Assembly (NCBI GenBank): GCA_030549495.1
Contig: JAUIRK010000099.1
Span: forward strand, 682,001-746,000
DNA: 64,000 nt
Direction: 5' to 3'
DNA from: Nectonema munidae
Lineage: Eukaryota > Nematomorpha > Nectonematoida > Nectonematidae
Position numbers and translations under genes: made by a program. Of the stretch, positions 27,001 to 37,062 are shown piece by piece. The notes under the pieces were generated by a model. It saw only the letters and a list, made by a program, of their open reading frames with translations, did no database searches and had not been told where the DNA came from. Positions within the stretch are counted from its first letter, which is position 1, and the number at the start of each line of letters is the position of its first letter.

Positions 27001-30000
27001 CTTTTCATCATGATAAAGACACTTTGAATACAGATGCCAAACTTCCAAGATGATTGATGATTAAAAATTATAATAAAACGAAGGGAGGTGTTGATTCTTT
27101 TGATCAAATGGTTTCGTTTTATGGTGTGCGCCGAAAAACAAATCATTGGCCTGTTGCTGTTTTTGTAACATTTTGAACCCATCTGCATTCAATGTCTATA
27201 TTCTCATCACTGAAATATTTGACACTTGGAAACAAAATTGTCCATATAAACGAAGGTTTTTCTTGACTGTTTAGGTAAAAAACTTGTCAAAGAAAAAATA
27301 GAAAGACGTAAGGTTCTTCTCAGACAAATTTGCTCAAATCTATATGTAAAAAAAATACAACATGAAAGTTTTTCTTCTTGTACATTTTTACAGGACAATA
27401 ATGGAAAACGAAAAAGAGGTAGATGCAAGATTAGTGAATAACCAAACCAGTGTGATTCAACTTGTGAAAAATGGCATAAATACATTCGTAATAACATTAT
27501 AACATACTTTGTAAAAACTGTTAATATCATATATTTTATTCAATAAATCACTTTTTATTTTTAAGGATATTTAGCTTTATATTAAATTTTCAAACACGAG
27601 TTTAATTTGCTTGGAACCATTTGGAGCAGAAGGGTGTGTGTGTCGGTTTAAATAAAGGAGGAACAAGGGTCAAAAAAGTTTTAAATGTTTTGTTATTTAT
27701 CTCGGAAACAGGCTACTCTTGTGAATACTTAATTTTGAAGAAAAAATGGAACAAGAGCATTTTGTGATGCATACGCTTGCAGTAGCATATCTGAAGCGCT
27801 GAACTTAATCGATACAAATAACATTTATGTGTTCTTCCTTTTTTTCAAAAGTGCGAACCCCTTGCTTTCAATTTCAATGAAACAACTTTCGCATGTTCTT
27901 TGTTAAAGTAAAGTTCTAAGACTTGTTCAAATAATTCTAATATTACTCTTTGTGTGGAATAACATGACTTGCTTCATATCTGTAGGTGAAGGGCATGGAT
28001 AGTTCGGATTCAAAGCTGTCCAAAGGAGAAAGAGTTCCGGAAGTGAGAATAAGAGAACTCATATTCGCCGTAATGTGGGAGAATGCGATAGCCGGATTCA
28101 AGCACCACAAGTGCAGCTGGTAAAGCCACTCGTGCTCTTCCTTGATTCGAGCCTTCTTCGCGAACCAACCTCCCTTCGTGTTCACTTGCGGAGCAACTTT
28201 GAAGGATGAACGAGCGGAATAAGACTTGGTTAGTGCCATCCTGATAAAACGGAAAAAATACAGACAAGTAATCTTTTCAATATTAGTTGGAGATTTTTTG
28301 ATGAAAAAAGCTCCGAAAGTAATTTATCACAAATTCTTAAACCTTCATTTTTCTTATTTGCGTTTTTTGACTGTCTAGAAAATTTGTTCTAATCGTCTTC
28401 CTACCAGTTAAACGTATATGTACAATGACACACGTATCTCCTGATATTTTATATATCTAAACTAGACGACATGTATCGTATGTGAAATTTTTTATATCCG
28501 GGGATGCATATATCAAATTTGTCATCCTAGTGGATGTGGGTGTAAAAATTGATTTTTAGCGGAAACACATATCATAATTGCTAATAAAGTAAAAATAGAA
28601 AAATTCCGAAAAAAACATTCGAAAATTGTGGATGTTAAGAAGATGCAAAAATATTATATAAACTTTGTGCAAAGAAAGCTTGATCCCGGATCGAACCCGA
28701 GACCTCGAAGTATGGAAGCCAAGTAACTAATCAGCCTCCTTTGGTAGTAATTTTGGAAGGAAAATTTATGTTTTTACATTTCTTGCAATTTCTCCCTTTC
28801 AAACTTTAGTTATAAAATTTCCTGCTAAACTTCTTTTTTTCTGAACTATATTCTTAAGTCATATTTTTCGAAGTTTTATCTCCGAATTACAATGTTAGAA
28901 AGAGGAATATTCCATTTCAATAAATTTCATTTCATATCCAACTTTTGTTAGTGTCATAAATTTCCAATAAACGCAATAATAGAGTTTCAAATTTTTTATA
29001 TGCAATAGTATAATAAATTTTTTCAAAATTAGCAAACAAAAAGGTTTAGGGTTAAGGTAAAAGCAATAGCAGCAGTTATCCCACAATGGCAATTTTTGCA
29101 CTGGAAATTTTCCGGTCACCTTTAAAAAGAACATAAATGTTTGGAAATAGGACTGCCTCGCATTCCTTAATGGCTTGTGCAGGAGATTCAGGCCACATAT
29201 TTCCAAGGTTTTAATCTTAAAAGAAAATAATTCTATACAAGGCAAATCTTCTTTGTATTTTATTTAAGTTACTTGGAACAAGACCCAATAAAGAAGTTGA
29301 AATGATTGCAGACTGAGAAAATTTTTCATTAAGACACATAATAATGTGATAGAGAAAGGATGAGAAGTGTATTGATAAATTGTCATGAAATAAATTGAAA
29401 AGATGTGATATTGTGTACTACGATTACTGCCATTGCCGCTCAGCAAAGCTAGTACCATGCTTATCAACATGAAGTTTATAAGCCATCATTTCTAAAGGTT
29501 CAACATTATATACAAAAAACTTGTAGAAGTGTTGGCTTACCTCATCTCTTTCTGGCAAACGAGTTTCGCAAAATCCTAACAATGCTGTTCTTTTTTTTCA
29601 TTGTTTTATGATTTACAATAAATTCGATAGACCCACTTCTTTTTCGACTACCGACAAGAATTTTTAAGACAATCAATTGGGTTACGCACATAGAAAGCTC
29701 TTGAACACTTTTATAAATTGGTTAGATTGAAAGAAATCGTGTACTATATGCTAATATAGTCTGTTAATTGTCCATTTTTTCCAAATTAATAAGTAGAAGC
29801 TTAGGATAAGTAAGAAAAGTAATGAATAAAAAGATGGGAAGGAGGAGGATTTATACTCAACACTTTGATTACAAAAGATTTCTTTTTAAGTCAACCTCAT
29901 TCTATGCTATCCAATTATTCAGAGAAATTACGGGCTTCGCAGAAGTGACCTATTTTTTCATGGCAAAGGTTTTGTCGTCAAAAAACATCTAACCTGAAAA

Positions 30001-33000
30001 TGCACCCAATCAGGTTGAGCATTACGATCTACTGGCGCACCCCTGATATAAACTGGACAAAGCACGTTGGAATGAACGATCCTCTTCACTTACTTGTAAT
30101 CTTTGGCATAGGAGTTGTTAACGTGAATATTTTCCAAAGACATGAACAAACTTTCGATCGTGTTTGTGCAGAAGGAGGGCAGTTTGGATTTCAGCATCTC
30201 ACCTTTCAACTCTTGCCCAGCCAAGTCTTCTTCTTCTTCTTCTTCTTCTTCGTTCTCCTCCGCCTGATCTTTCAGGATTGTTTTGTAGTCAGACTTAAAT
30301 TTTAAGAAAAAATTGAAAGAAATGCTTTGATGTCGTGTCCTCCTATCCTTTGCATCTTTTTATATACTTATTTTTTCCACAAAATGTTTACAAGGGAAAA
30401 GTGATGAAGTTTATTTATTCTCATGATAGAAATATCAGTATATCAGTCTGCTTTTTAATGTTCACTTCCTAAAGAACATGATGTTTGAAAAGATTAGTCT
30501 TAATGTAGGTAATAGCTAGCAACATTATTTTAAATATCAAACTCAAATCAGTGTTCATAAGAAGTTATTTCAGGTAATTTTTAACTGAAATCTACTTTCT
30601 TATCCTTTATTTGAAAAATTGAATTAAATTTTGACACTTTTCTTTCTTTGTCTTGGAGCGAATTTCGTTTTTCTTGCAAAGACTGCGATAAAAAACATAC
30701 AAAACTTAAATACTTTTATGGGTTTGATGAAAATTCAAAGCCCGAAAGCTTTTTCCAAGATCCGTAAAATTTCGAACCATTTTCGATTGCTCGAAATGGA
30801 TAACGACAATGAAAGGTTGGATAGACGTGGCTGATGACCATTTAAACTCTTACTCTAAGTGTTGACCAACATTACATATTTTTACTTCGAATTTTTTTTT
30901 ATTTAAAATTTTATTTGAAAATTAAAAATCGCTTCTTCTGAAATTTCAAGGAATTTCTTTTAATAAATTTTTAAAGAACTATTTCTACTCTGATTTTTAA
31001 AATTGAAAAGATCTTTATATTTTTTCAAGTCACGGCAGGCGAAAATTTTGTTTAAATGTTTGATTTTTTTAAATGCTTATTCTAAAACGTAATTTCACAT
31101 ATTAGCGTTACATTTAAAAAAAAAGAGCTTTGGTAAGCCATGTGTGAATGCCTGAATCTTCTAATTGTGATTTATTTTAAAACTTCTATAAAGTGTAGGG
31201 CTTGCCCATGATAAACTTACATTCTGTTGATTGAGTTCTGAATGTTCTAGCTAAGCCTGATTTTTCAAAGCTGAAAGTAACATTTTAAATCAAGAAGAAT
31301 CGAAATCAGTTTGTAATCGGAATCGAAGAAAATGTTGTCATAGTCTTTTCATTAGATAGAAGAATTGACATGAGTAAAAAATAAACAATAAAAAGTAACG
31401 TGGACAGAGCGAAGAAAAACGCTATGAAAAAATATATAGACCTTTCTTTTCTCAAAGTTTTTAGCATCCAAATTGAGGAGATTGAAAATTGAGAGCATTT
31501 TATCAGAATTGTGAACAATAGTTTCTTTGTCATAAGATTCTTTGACCAAAGTATCCGATGCTTCGTCCATCCAGTCCACAATGCGATTACACATCGAAGA
31601 AAGTTGCAAAGCCGCCTCTTTTATTTGAATTTCTGAAAGGAAAAAAGGGAAATTAACCTCAAAAAGGGGCATATCTATAACCAATCGCCTCAACTGACCC
31701 CGACTAACTTCATATATACATATTATTTACTATGCGATCCATCTTCCAAATATGCTGGCAAAAAATATGCAATTTGAAAATGCAAAGAAAATTACAGTTT
31801 CTGTGGTGAGATCTTAAAATACAGGAAAGGCTTCAAATAGGAGATAATGCGGTGGATAATGTGCTAAGCGGTTTGCCTTTAGGTAAGATTGGCTTAAGCC
31901 CATGTGGTACCGCTGTACATATTTGCGTCCGAAAAAAGTATCCCAGGTTGCCTTCTATAACTAAATTATTGTTTTCTTTTCATTGGGTTTAAAGCGTTAA
32001 AGTTATATGCACTGCTTGTATTATTTTCTGCACAAACAATTCCACTATCTCGCAAGATAGCTAGGGGCCCTGAGAAAAATGTTTTGGGCCGCATTACTTT
32101 TCATCAGACTTCAAAAGCTAAAAGTTTTTGAGTTCAAGGAAACCAACAACAAATATCTCACAAACATACTTATATTTGGATATGTTTTAAACTGGATTAT
32201 AAAAAAAGTAAACAATTGTCATTGTTCTATTTTTGTATATTGTATGATTTTGCCCTTAAATAAAATTTTTGGGGCCTCCATGTAAAAAAGGTTGAAGAAC
32301 CCTGACTTAGAGAATGGAATAGCAATTTCTCTTTTTCTGAATACTTTACTTCTGCCTGTTTACACTTAATTCGAGTGTGCCCAAGGGGTAGATAAGGAAT
32401 TTACGTTATTCTCACCTCCGTAAAATATCTTTTGATAAATATATTTTAATATTTCCAACAATTAAAAATTTCTATCGGTAATAAATGTTGAAAATCATAA
32501 AAGGTTTGGTTTCCGCGCCCAAATTTCGAGGATGTGCGTCCCGATATATGATTAACACATTGACACCAGTACTAGGAAACATTGTGACAAAAAGCTTGTC
32601 ATATTTCGTATTTTATTGAGAATACAAAGCTTCAATGCGAATCATTCATCCCACTGCCTCACGTATACACTGACCCTCAACATTCTACTTGACATATTTC
32701 AGGCTAATATAAAATCATAAAACTTACTGTTAAGAATAAAATACCAGGCAATGCAACTTATTCAAGAGCATGATAATCAGGGATTTTGCCTCGGACTTCA
32801 AAGCCAAGAATGTAACGATTTCTGATTGCGTATAAAATAGTTAGAATCATTGTTTATTGTGTTCTCACTTATAAGTTAAAGCAATACACTATACCAGTAG
32901 TGGGGTAATGCGAAGCGTCTCTTTGCACACTCTGGTGTGGCTCTTAGGATTAACTGCTTGTTCTCTAAACTATTTTGGAGTGTGTGCACAAAGCGTGCAG

Positions 33001-35613
33001 CTGGAAAAGCCTTTTTAACTAGATTCATTCCGCAAAAGACTAAAGAGCTCATTTGGTTTTTAATTAAATATTTACTTGTTCTCAACGAAAAATACCAATA
33101 AATGAGGCATAGCAATCAAGTCATATTCCACAATTCAAGACTTTAAGAAGCTGGAAAGCGTTCTAAACTCTTTCTAACTACATTGTAAATACCAACGCGA
33201 AATTTTATAGGCTTTTGCCTCTATTTCTTTTACTAAATATGTAATATGCTGTTTAATATTTTGATGTTTTTAGCACTTCAATTTCAATTTATCAATGTAA
33301 GCTCAAAATGATGATATGTGAATATACTTTAGACGTAGCTCTTTTTTTATATTAAAAACTACTCAAAAATATAGGATTATAAAAATAATCTTCCATCGCC
33401 ATTGTTTGTGTGAATGATCAAATTAATGCAAGATAGAAAATTAGGGTGATCATCAGAGTAGCATATACATTTATTATCTCTTATTATTATATAATAGATT
33501 AGCATCCCTATTTTCAATGAGTCTTTATTCAAAAAATTATGGAGGTGAGTTTTCGACCACTTTCGTCCACAACGGAACTTCAACTGCCAACTAGAGAAGG
33601 AGAGTGATGAGTTGCTGTGATTGGAGTGAAAAATGAGAATTGGAAGAAAAATATTTTCCACTCCAATCACAATTGGCCATCCTCCTCATCCAGTTAGTAG
33701 TTGAAGATCCATTGATGATCATAGTGCTCGAAAACTCATCTCCAAATTTTTTTTGAATACAGACTCCTTACTTTTCAATTCGATGTCTTTCAATAAATCA
33801 GAGCCACTTGGTTAGTTTCGAGCTTTTCCACAACTTAATAATAATCTCTAGTCTCTGCACATTTTCTGGTGAAAATTATTCCGAGCCAGATTTTAGCAGC
33901 TTAAGCGTAACAATTGTCAAAACTTGCATTTCCTTCGATAATGTTTGGGCGCAGCCATGAAATCGAAAAAATTTAAAAGCATTAAGAAATCGAAACCATT
34001 AAGACACGTTCAGTAAACAGAATTAGATTTTCCATAGGAAACTTTATTACTCGATGTATCTTCGGTTTCTTGGAAATAAAAACGTTTATCGAATTAGTTT
34101 AACTTTTGGTTGGCGGTGTTCACAAATGATGTCAAGTAATTTTTGGCTACTTTTCGGCCTCCCTCCTCTCTTGTGAACTTTTTACTTATCTTCTCTTATT
34201 AAATTTTACCTATTGTCAACTTTTTGTCACCCCCTTCCCCCCGTTTGATTGACATCAATTGTGAAGAATACCAGTTATTCTCAGCTGTGTAAATATATTT
34301 TAAAGCTATAACTTGAATTGTCTATAAAAAAATTTTTTAGGCATTTCCTATTCGATTTTATTAACTTTTCTTTTGCTATCATATTTGTCAATTCTTATAA
34401 ATTATTACCCCGCCCCTTATTGACAATCGATTAAAATATCCAAAATACATTTAAAAAACTAAAATGATTTAAAAACGAAATAGTATTTAATTACTATATC
34501 CTTCTGCTGAATTTAGATTTTTAAAATGATTTAACAAAAAGCCTTACAAGATAAAATTTTCATCCGTTAAAAAAATTACATACTTAACATTTTGTTATGA
34601 ATTCTAAATTAAAAAAATATTGAAATACTTGAAGAGTGGAATTCGTTCAAAAACTTTGAACATTCTGAAAGAGTCTTAGAATTTATAGAACAACTAGAGG
34701 ATTCTCTAGCCATATCTTCTATATTGTGCGCTTCATCCAAGATGATGACACAATTTTCCAAAGAGATTGCAGATCCCATATTATCGCGTATTAACTTATC
34801 TATAATATAATTGTAAGGGCAAAAAATAATATCAGCACCTTCGGCTAATCCTTTCGCACAAAAAAATGGACAAGCGCGGACTTTTTTACCAAGAGAAACT
34901 AAATCTTCGATATCCCAAACTTTATCAATTCCGAGAGATGGGAGCTGATCTTGGAACTTCATCTTACCAATTTTGGAAGTATACTGACATTCTTTCTTGT
35001 CTAAGAGAACTCTGCACATATCACTTTTATTAGAAGATCTTGATACAATTGGATGAATACAAGAATAGTCTCTACTAGAAAGAATTGACATTTTAACATC
35101 ATTATACTTTGTTCGTTTCAATTCACTAATAACTTGATTCAATTGACGATGTGTCCTTGAAGCATAATATACTTTAGGTAGAATAACATTTTTAATTTTT
35201 GTTTTAACTTTAGTATCATCAGAAAAAGAATCAACAGGATGGAATTTATTACCTAAACTTAAACATTCGCTTGATTGAAAATCTTCGTTATTTTCATAGA
35301 AACTTTTATATTCTTCAACCTCATTTTTTGTAATTGAAAATATTGGCGAATCTTTGATGGTTTCAAGTTCCCTTTGCCTTTCCATTAAATTATCATTTAA
35401 AAGTCTTTCTTTTTCATTTTTCTGCCAAGCTAAAGTGGCACATAACAATGCTAATGTCTTTCCTGTTCCAGTTGGGCTTTCTAGTAAAGCATTTTTCTTG
35501 TGTTTCAAAGATTTAATAATTTTATCCATTAAAACAATCTGTGATTTATAAGGAGTACATGGAAAACATACCTTAATACCATTTATAATATACTCTTTAT
35601 GTAAAGAAGTCAT
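14905..35613 (-). CDS. BRIP1: FANCJ/BRIP1-type DEAH iron-sulphur DNA helicase, complete gene of nine exons
   Basis: Superfamily-2 5'-3' DNA helicase of the XPD/FANCJ/RTEL1/DDX11 group; the family unwinds damaged DNA and G-quadruplexes in interstrand-crosslink repair. Nine exons join in phase to about 849 codons. Visible in order: Walker [10 protein letters not shown] (residues 45-53), motif SRTH, four likely 4Fe-4S cysteines (185, 200, 209, 248), DEAH (293-296), the block [18 protein letters not shown], motif V ([11 protein letters not shown]) and motif VI (QALGRCIRH). The spacing, [12 protein letters not shown], and [13 protein letters not shown] single out FANCJ rather than DDX11 or RTEL1. 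The start matches the family N-terminus. Vertebrate FANCJ is about 1250 residues; this model stops soon after the helicase core and so lacks the long C-terminal region that binds BRCA1 in vertebrates. A further 3' exon cannot be excluded. A poly-glutamate loop lies in exon 3. Introns carry many transposon relics. Confidence 0.93.
16063..16203 (-). CDS. BRIP1: BRIP1 exon 8 (motif VI)
   Basis: CAG acceptor, donor AAA/GTGTAA. Encodes [19 protein letters not shown], then [12 protein letters not shown]: helicase motif VI with the catalytic arginine. The frame stays open into the intron to a stop at 15912, but the donor at 16062 lets exon 9 restore the conserved KW-I/V-R segment, so read-through is less likely. 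Confidence 0.9.
16498..17130 (+). mobile_element. hAT transposase tail fragment
   Basis: In BRIP1 intron 7. Reads [20 protein letters not shown], then [27 protein letters not shown] and [15 protein letters not shown], the C-terminal dimerisation part of a hAT transposase. It is paralogous to 48000-48480 and both are followed by AATAAAGTCAA-type sequence. Truncated at the 5' side and interrupted by a stop. Confidence 0.65.
17776..17933 (-). CDS. BRIP1: BRIP1 exon 7 (motif V)
   Basis: CAG acceptor, GTATTT donor; 158 nt, phase 0 in and phase 2 out. It reads [20 protein letters not shown], then PYPN and EIKRQYND, then SGSRW. This is helicase motif V, joining GK of exon 6 and YE of exon 8 exactly as in FANCJ. 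Confidence 0.92.
18505..18708 (-). CDS. BRIP1: BRIP1 exon 6
   Basis: Acceptor AAG then [18 protein letters not shown]; a serine/acidic loop; ends LLFAVYRGK before a GTAAGA donor. 204 nt, phase 0 at both ends. It matches the FANCJ stretch from GGEKTNFDELL to VAVCRGK. A hAT element starts only about 50 bp upstream of this acceptor. Confidence 0.9.
18760..20251 (-). mobile_element. hAT transposon, internally deleted
   Basis: 1492 bp. Ends CAGGGATGTCCAACTAAAAC and, from the right, CAGGGGTGTCCAACACGCGG; flanked by TTCTAGAT and GTCTAGAT (7 of 8). The minus-strand transposase has [19 protein letters not shown] and [11 protein letters not shown] (19892-19272), then [20 protein letters not shown] and [17 protein letters not shown] (19266-19081), the GTF2IRD2-like hAT C-terminal half. 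The two parts are separated by a frameshift at a run of seven As (plus-strand Ts near 19280). The N-terminal half is missing. Inserted in BRIP1 intron 5. Confidence 0.9.
20868..20935 (-). repeat. tRNA-like SINE head
   Basis: Reverse strand reads GGTAGTTGGTTGACACGCC (A-box-like) and AGTTCGTATCCC (B-box-like) about 30 nt apart. No true acceptor stem, so a SINE head or tRNA pseudogene. Confidence 0.45.
20962..21077. mobile_element. Short MITE-like element
   Basis: Begins CAGGGGCGCACATCC and ends GGCTACACCACTG, a pattern common to small hAT-type elements. No convincing target duplication. Confidence 0.35.
21589..21917. mobile_element. 329-bp MITE with internal 42-bp tandem repeats
   Basis: Perfect 8-bp flanking duplications GTTAGTTT (21581-21588, 21918-21925). 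Ends GGTCCTCGGACATTTCGCCC and, from the right, GGTCGATAGACATTTCGCCC. The left part holds three units of about 42 bp, each with CGCCC.NTTATTTTCATAAG and a GACA.TT.GTC.CAT block. Confidence 0.88.
22063..22540. repeat. MITE-like repeat, intact copy of the unit split at 2107-5005
   Basis: Inverse orientation to the left copy. Ends read TGTAGGGGATACGTCAAATT and, from the other side, TGTTAGGGGGTGTAATA. It preserves the uninterrupted GAAGTTATAATTGTGC across the Tigger insertion point. Confidence 0.85.
22870..22945. repeat. Fragment of the GACATTTCGCCC family
   Basis: GGTTCGACTAAATGTCC and GGGACGAAATGTCCG match the terminal motif of the element at 21589. It lies about 130 bp downstream of BRIP1 exon 5 in the intron. 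Confidence 0.5.
23077..23326 (-). CDS. BRIP1: BRIP1 exon 5
   Basis: TTTAG acceptor, CAG/GTTCGA donor; 250 nt, ends phase 0. Encodes [40 protein letters not shown] and ends IEPQ, aligning with FANCJ throughout. Confidence 0.93.
24076..24453. mobile_element. hAT-type MITE, 378 bp
   Basis: Ends CAGTCTTTATTAAAGTGG and, from the right, CAGTGATGCAAACTTC; both have GTGG/GTATGGACC and AAAGGGG inside. Flanked by CGCTAGAG and CGCTAAAG (7 of 8). Confidence 0.8.
25144..27680 (+). mobile_element. piggyBac-family transposon relic
   Basis: Coding region about 25801-27545. Open part 26058-26438 has [31 protein letters not shown] and LRFDD; later frames give [39 protein letters not shown], then [19 protein letters not shown] and HWPVAVFV, the piggyBac DDE core and C-terminal part. 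Broken by many stops and frameshifts. Probable ends share TTTGACCCTTGTT with TTGA (left) and TTAA (right) as the remnant of the TTAA target; subterminal GGGTCCATTTGG-like blocks recur. Inside BRIP1 intron 4. Edges are inferred. Confidence 0.8.
27947..28240 (-). CDS. BRIP1: BRIP1 exon 4
   Basis: CAG acceptor, GTAATA donor; 294 nt, phase 2 in and out. It encodes [15 protein letters not shown] and [18 protein letters not shown], nearly identical to the family motif after helicase domain 1. Confidence 0.93.
28681..28745 (-). repeat. tRNA-derived SINE head
   Basis: Reverse strand reads GGCTGATTAGTTACTTGGC and, 25 nt on, GGTTCGATCCGGGATC (good B box). Adjoining GAAAGCTTGATCC matches the SINE at 50262. 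In BRIP1 intron 3. Confidence 0.6.
29040..29215 (-). mobile_element. Possible hAT dimerisation-domain fragment
   Basis: One minus frame reads [20 protein letters not shown], then NIYVLFK, like the ZMYM-type hAT tail (EALE.CN...FPNI..LL). It then loses frame near a segment resembling the following FPVS.A. Short and decayed; in BRIP1 intron 3. Confidence 0.4.
30094..30293 (-). CDS. BRIP1: BRIP1 exon 3 with poly-glutamate loop
   Basis: Acceptor TTTAAG after a T/C-rich tract, donor GTAAGTG; 200 nt, phase 0 in and phase 2 out. It begins [10 protein letters not shown] and ends NNSYAKDYK, the counterpart of the segment ending ADDYK in human FANCJ. A run of TTC repeats on the plus strand (about 30226-30250) encodes eight or more glutamates in a loop region. 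Confidence 0.85.
30226..30250. repeat. TTC microsatellite inside BRIP1 exon 3
   Basis: About eight TTC units on the plus strand, translated on the minus strand as glutamates. Confidence 0.9.
31442..31632 (-). CDS. BRIP1: BRIP1 exon 2
   Basis: CAG acceptor after a pyrimidine tract and AAG/GTCTAT donor; 191 nt, entering phase 1 and leaving phase 0. It reads [13 protein letters not shown] then [13 protein letters not shown], matching the region after DEAH in FANCJ. Confidence 0.85.
32040..32304. mobile_element. hAT-like MITE fragment
   Basis: The right end reads, inward, CAGGGTTCTTCAACC and GGAGGCCCC; the left part has GGGGCCCTGAG and TTTTGGGCCGC. The left terminus and target duplication are not clear. 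In BRIP1 intron 1. Confidence 0.5.
33533..33750. repeat. Foldback element: long imperfect hairpin
   Basis: Left arm 33533-33632 and right arm about 33660-33750 are inverted copies. Shared blocks include GAGTTTTCGA, CTTCAACT, TGTGATTGGAGTG (read on the arm strand) and the outer AAATT. The loop is about 27 nt. In BRIP1 intron 1. Confidence 0.75.
34629..35613 (-). CDS. BRIP1: BRIP1 exon 1 (residues 1-328)
   Basis: Starts at the ATG at 35613, whose downstream sequence [12 protein letters not shown] aligns with the FANCJ N-terminus. It holds the Q-motif region, Walker A, motif Ia, the iron-sulphur cysteines and DEAH. It ends phase 1 at a GTATTT donor just before an in-frame run into intron sequence. 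Confidence 0.93.
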
Positions 35614-36682
35614 ACACTTTTTAAATAAATTAAGAACGAAATTTCAAAAAAATTTAATGAATGAAGTCGAAACAAGCTTTACAATTAAAAAATAAAAATT
35701 TAAATTTACCTTAAATTAAAAATACAACAAAACTAGATAAATATATAATACGAGGCATTTAAATTATTTATTTTGTGTAAAAATTTTTACAACGAAGATG
35801 AAAGAAAAAATGACAAATATGCATCATGCTACTTTCTACCTGTAAAAAAGTGCTTGACAGTGATATATATAAAATAACATTATGTTAGTTAATTTTATTT
35901 TGATCTAGATATGAATATTAAGTATATTGAGAATTAAGTTGAACCATTGTATCAACCGAAAATCAACAGCACTGCAAAGATCATGATCATTACAACTTTG
36001 TTTAAAATAAATAATAATAAAATCATAATCCTTGAAAAGTTTTTTGCAGAGAGCTTAATATTTCTTAATAACACTTTTATACTATTTTTATGTTAAGATA
36101 CCTTTTTGCAGGAAAAAATAAAATAATCTCTAAGCCGTACTGTTCCGTTTTTATAGAAGGAAATTTACAGTCTATGTAAATTTTAAAATACTTTTTGTAA
36201 ATTTTTTTACAGTCTATGTTTAATCCTTTAATTACCAGTGGAAAACTAGTGACCCGATAATAGTTTTAAATCAGTTTCGATTGAATAAATTTTTGAGTAA
36301 AATTTTCGAGTCAAAATTACCAAGTTGTAAATTGTAAATTTTTTGAATAAATGCACACAGTCAGATAGGCTTTATTTGCTACATCTATTTGATGTCAAAT
36401 ATTTAAAATTTCTTTATGAATCTAAATCGTCTTTCAGAGTAAAAAAAAAGTATATTGATAAAAAATTATTAGTTTTGACTTTCAAAAATAGAAAAATATT
36501 TAGAAATAAAAGATTTAAAAAAGAAGACTTTAAAGTACAAAAGAAGTCTTGCTTCATCAAGATGTACGTCCAAAAAAGTAAAAAAGAAAAATCTGAACGT
36601 AGCGATTTCTGTGTTATAAGAGTGAAAAATACTTAAAAATTATATATATAATAATATAAATAAGTATATATATATATATATA
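35614..36682. other. Region upstream of BRIP1; no gene recognised
   Basis: Expected to contain the BRIP1 promoter and 5' untranslated sequence. No defined motif can be supported. A lysine-rich open frame (36343-36636) looks like chance in A-rich DNA. Confidence 0.3.
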
Positions 36683-37062
36683 CAGCGACGTAGCCAGCTA
36701 TGGGGCACTTGGGGCCGTGCCCCTAACTAGGCCGTAGCTAGGACTTTTCAATTGGGAGGGCCGGAAAAGTTTGGGGGAGGGGGGGGGGGGGGGCTAAATA
36801 TTTCCACAAAAATATTTTTGGTACTTATGGGTTATCTCTCCCCATTCAAAAAATTTTTTTTAGTAAATTACTGAAAAAATTTTAAAGTGGGAGGGAGATA
36901 ACTAATAAGTACCAAATTTTTATATATAGTCTAAAAATAAACCATTTTTTGAACCCTTTATTGATATAGAAATATATTAGGTTGGGGGGAGGGGGCTCTG
37001 AATCTGAGTTGGGGAGCTTAGCCCCCTCGCTGGCTACGGGCAGGACTAACTCATGTGCCCAC
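36683..37062. mobile_element. Nested pair of MITEs with a G homopolymer
   Basis: The outer element begins CAGCGACGTAGCCAGC and is interrupted by an inner one (36730-37045) with ends AGGCCGTAGCTAGG and, from the right, TCCTGCCCGTAGCCAGC. The inner copy is flanked by CTAACT on both sides. It contains a run of 14 Gs (36780-36793). A (TA)n tract adjoins the left side. Confidence 0.65.

Noticed and set aside
27207-27530. 107-residue minus-strand open frame
   Set aside because: Antisense shadow of the piggyBac C-terminal region.
36343-36636. 97-residue lysine-rich open frame
   Set aside because: The lysine, phenylalanine and isoleucine bias is what A/T-rich noncoding DNA gives. No homologous motif seen.
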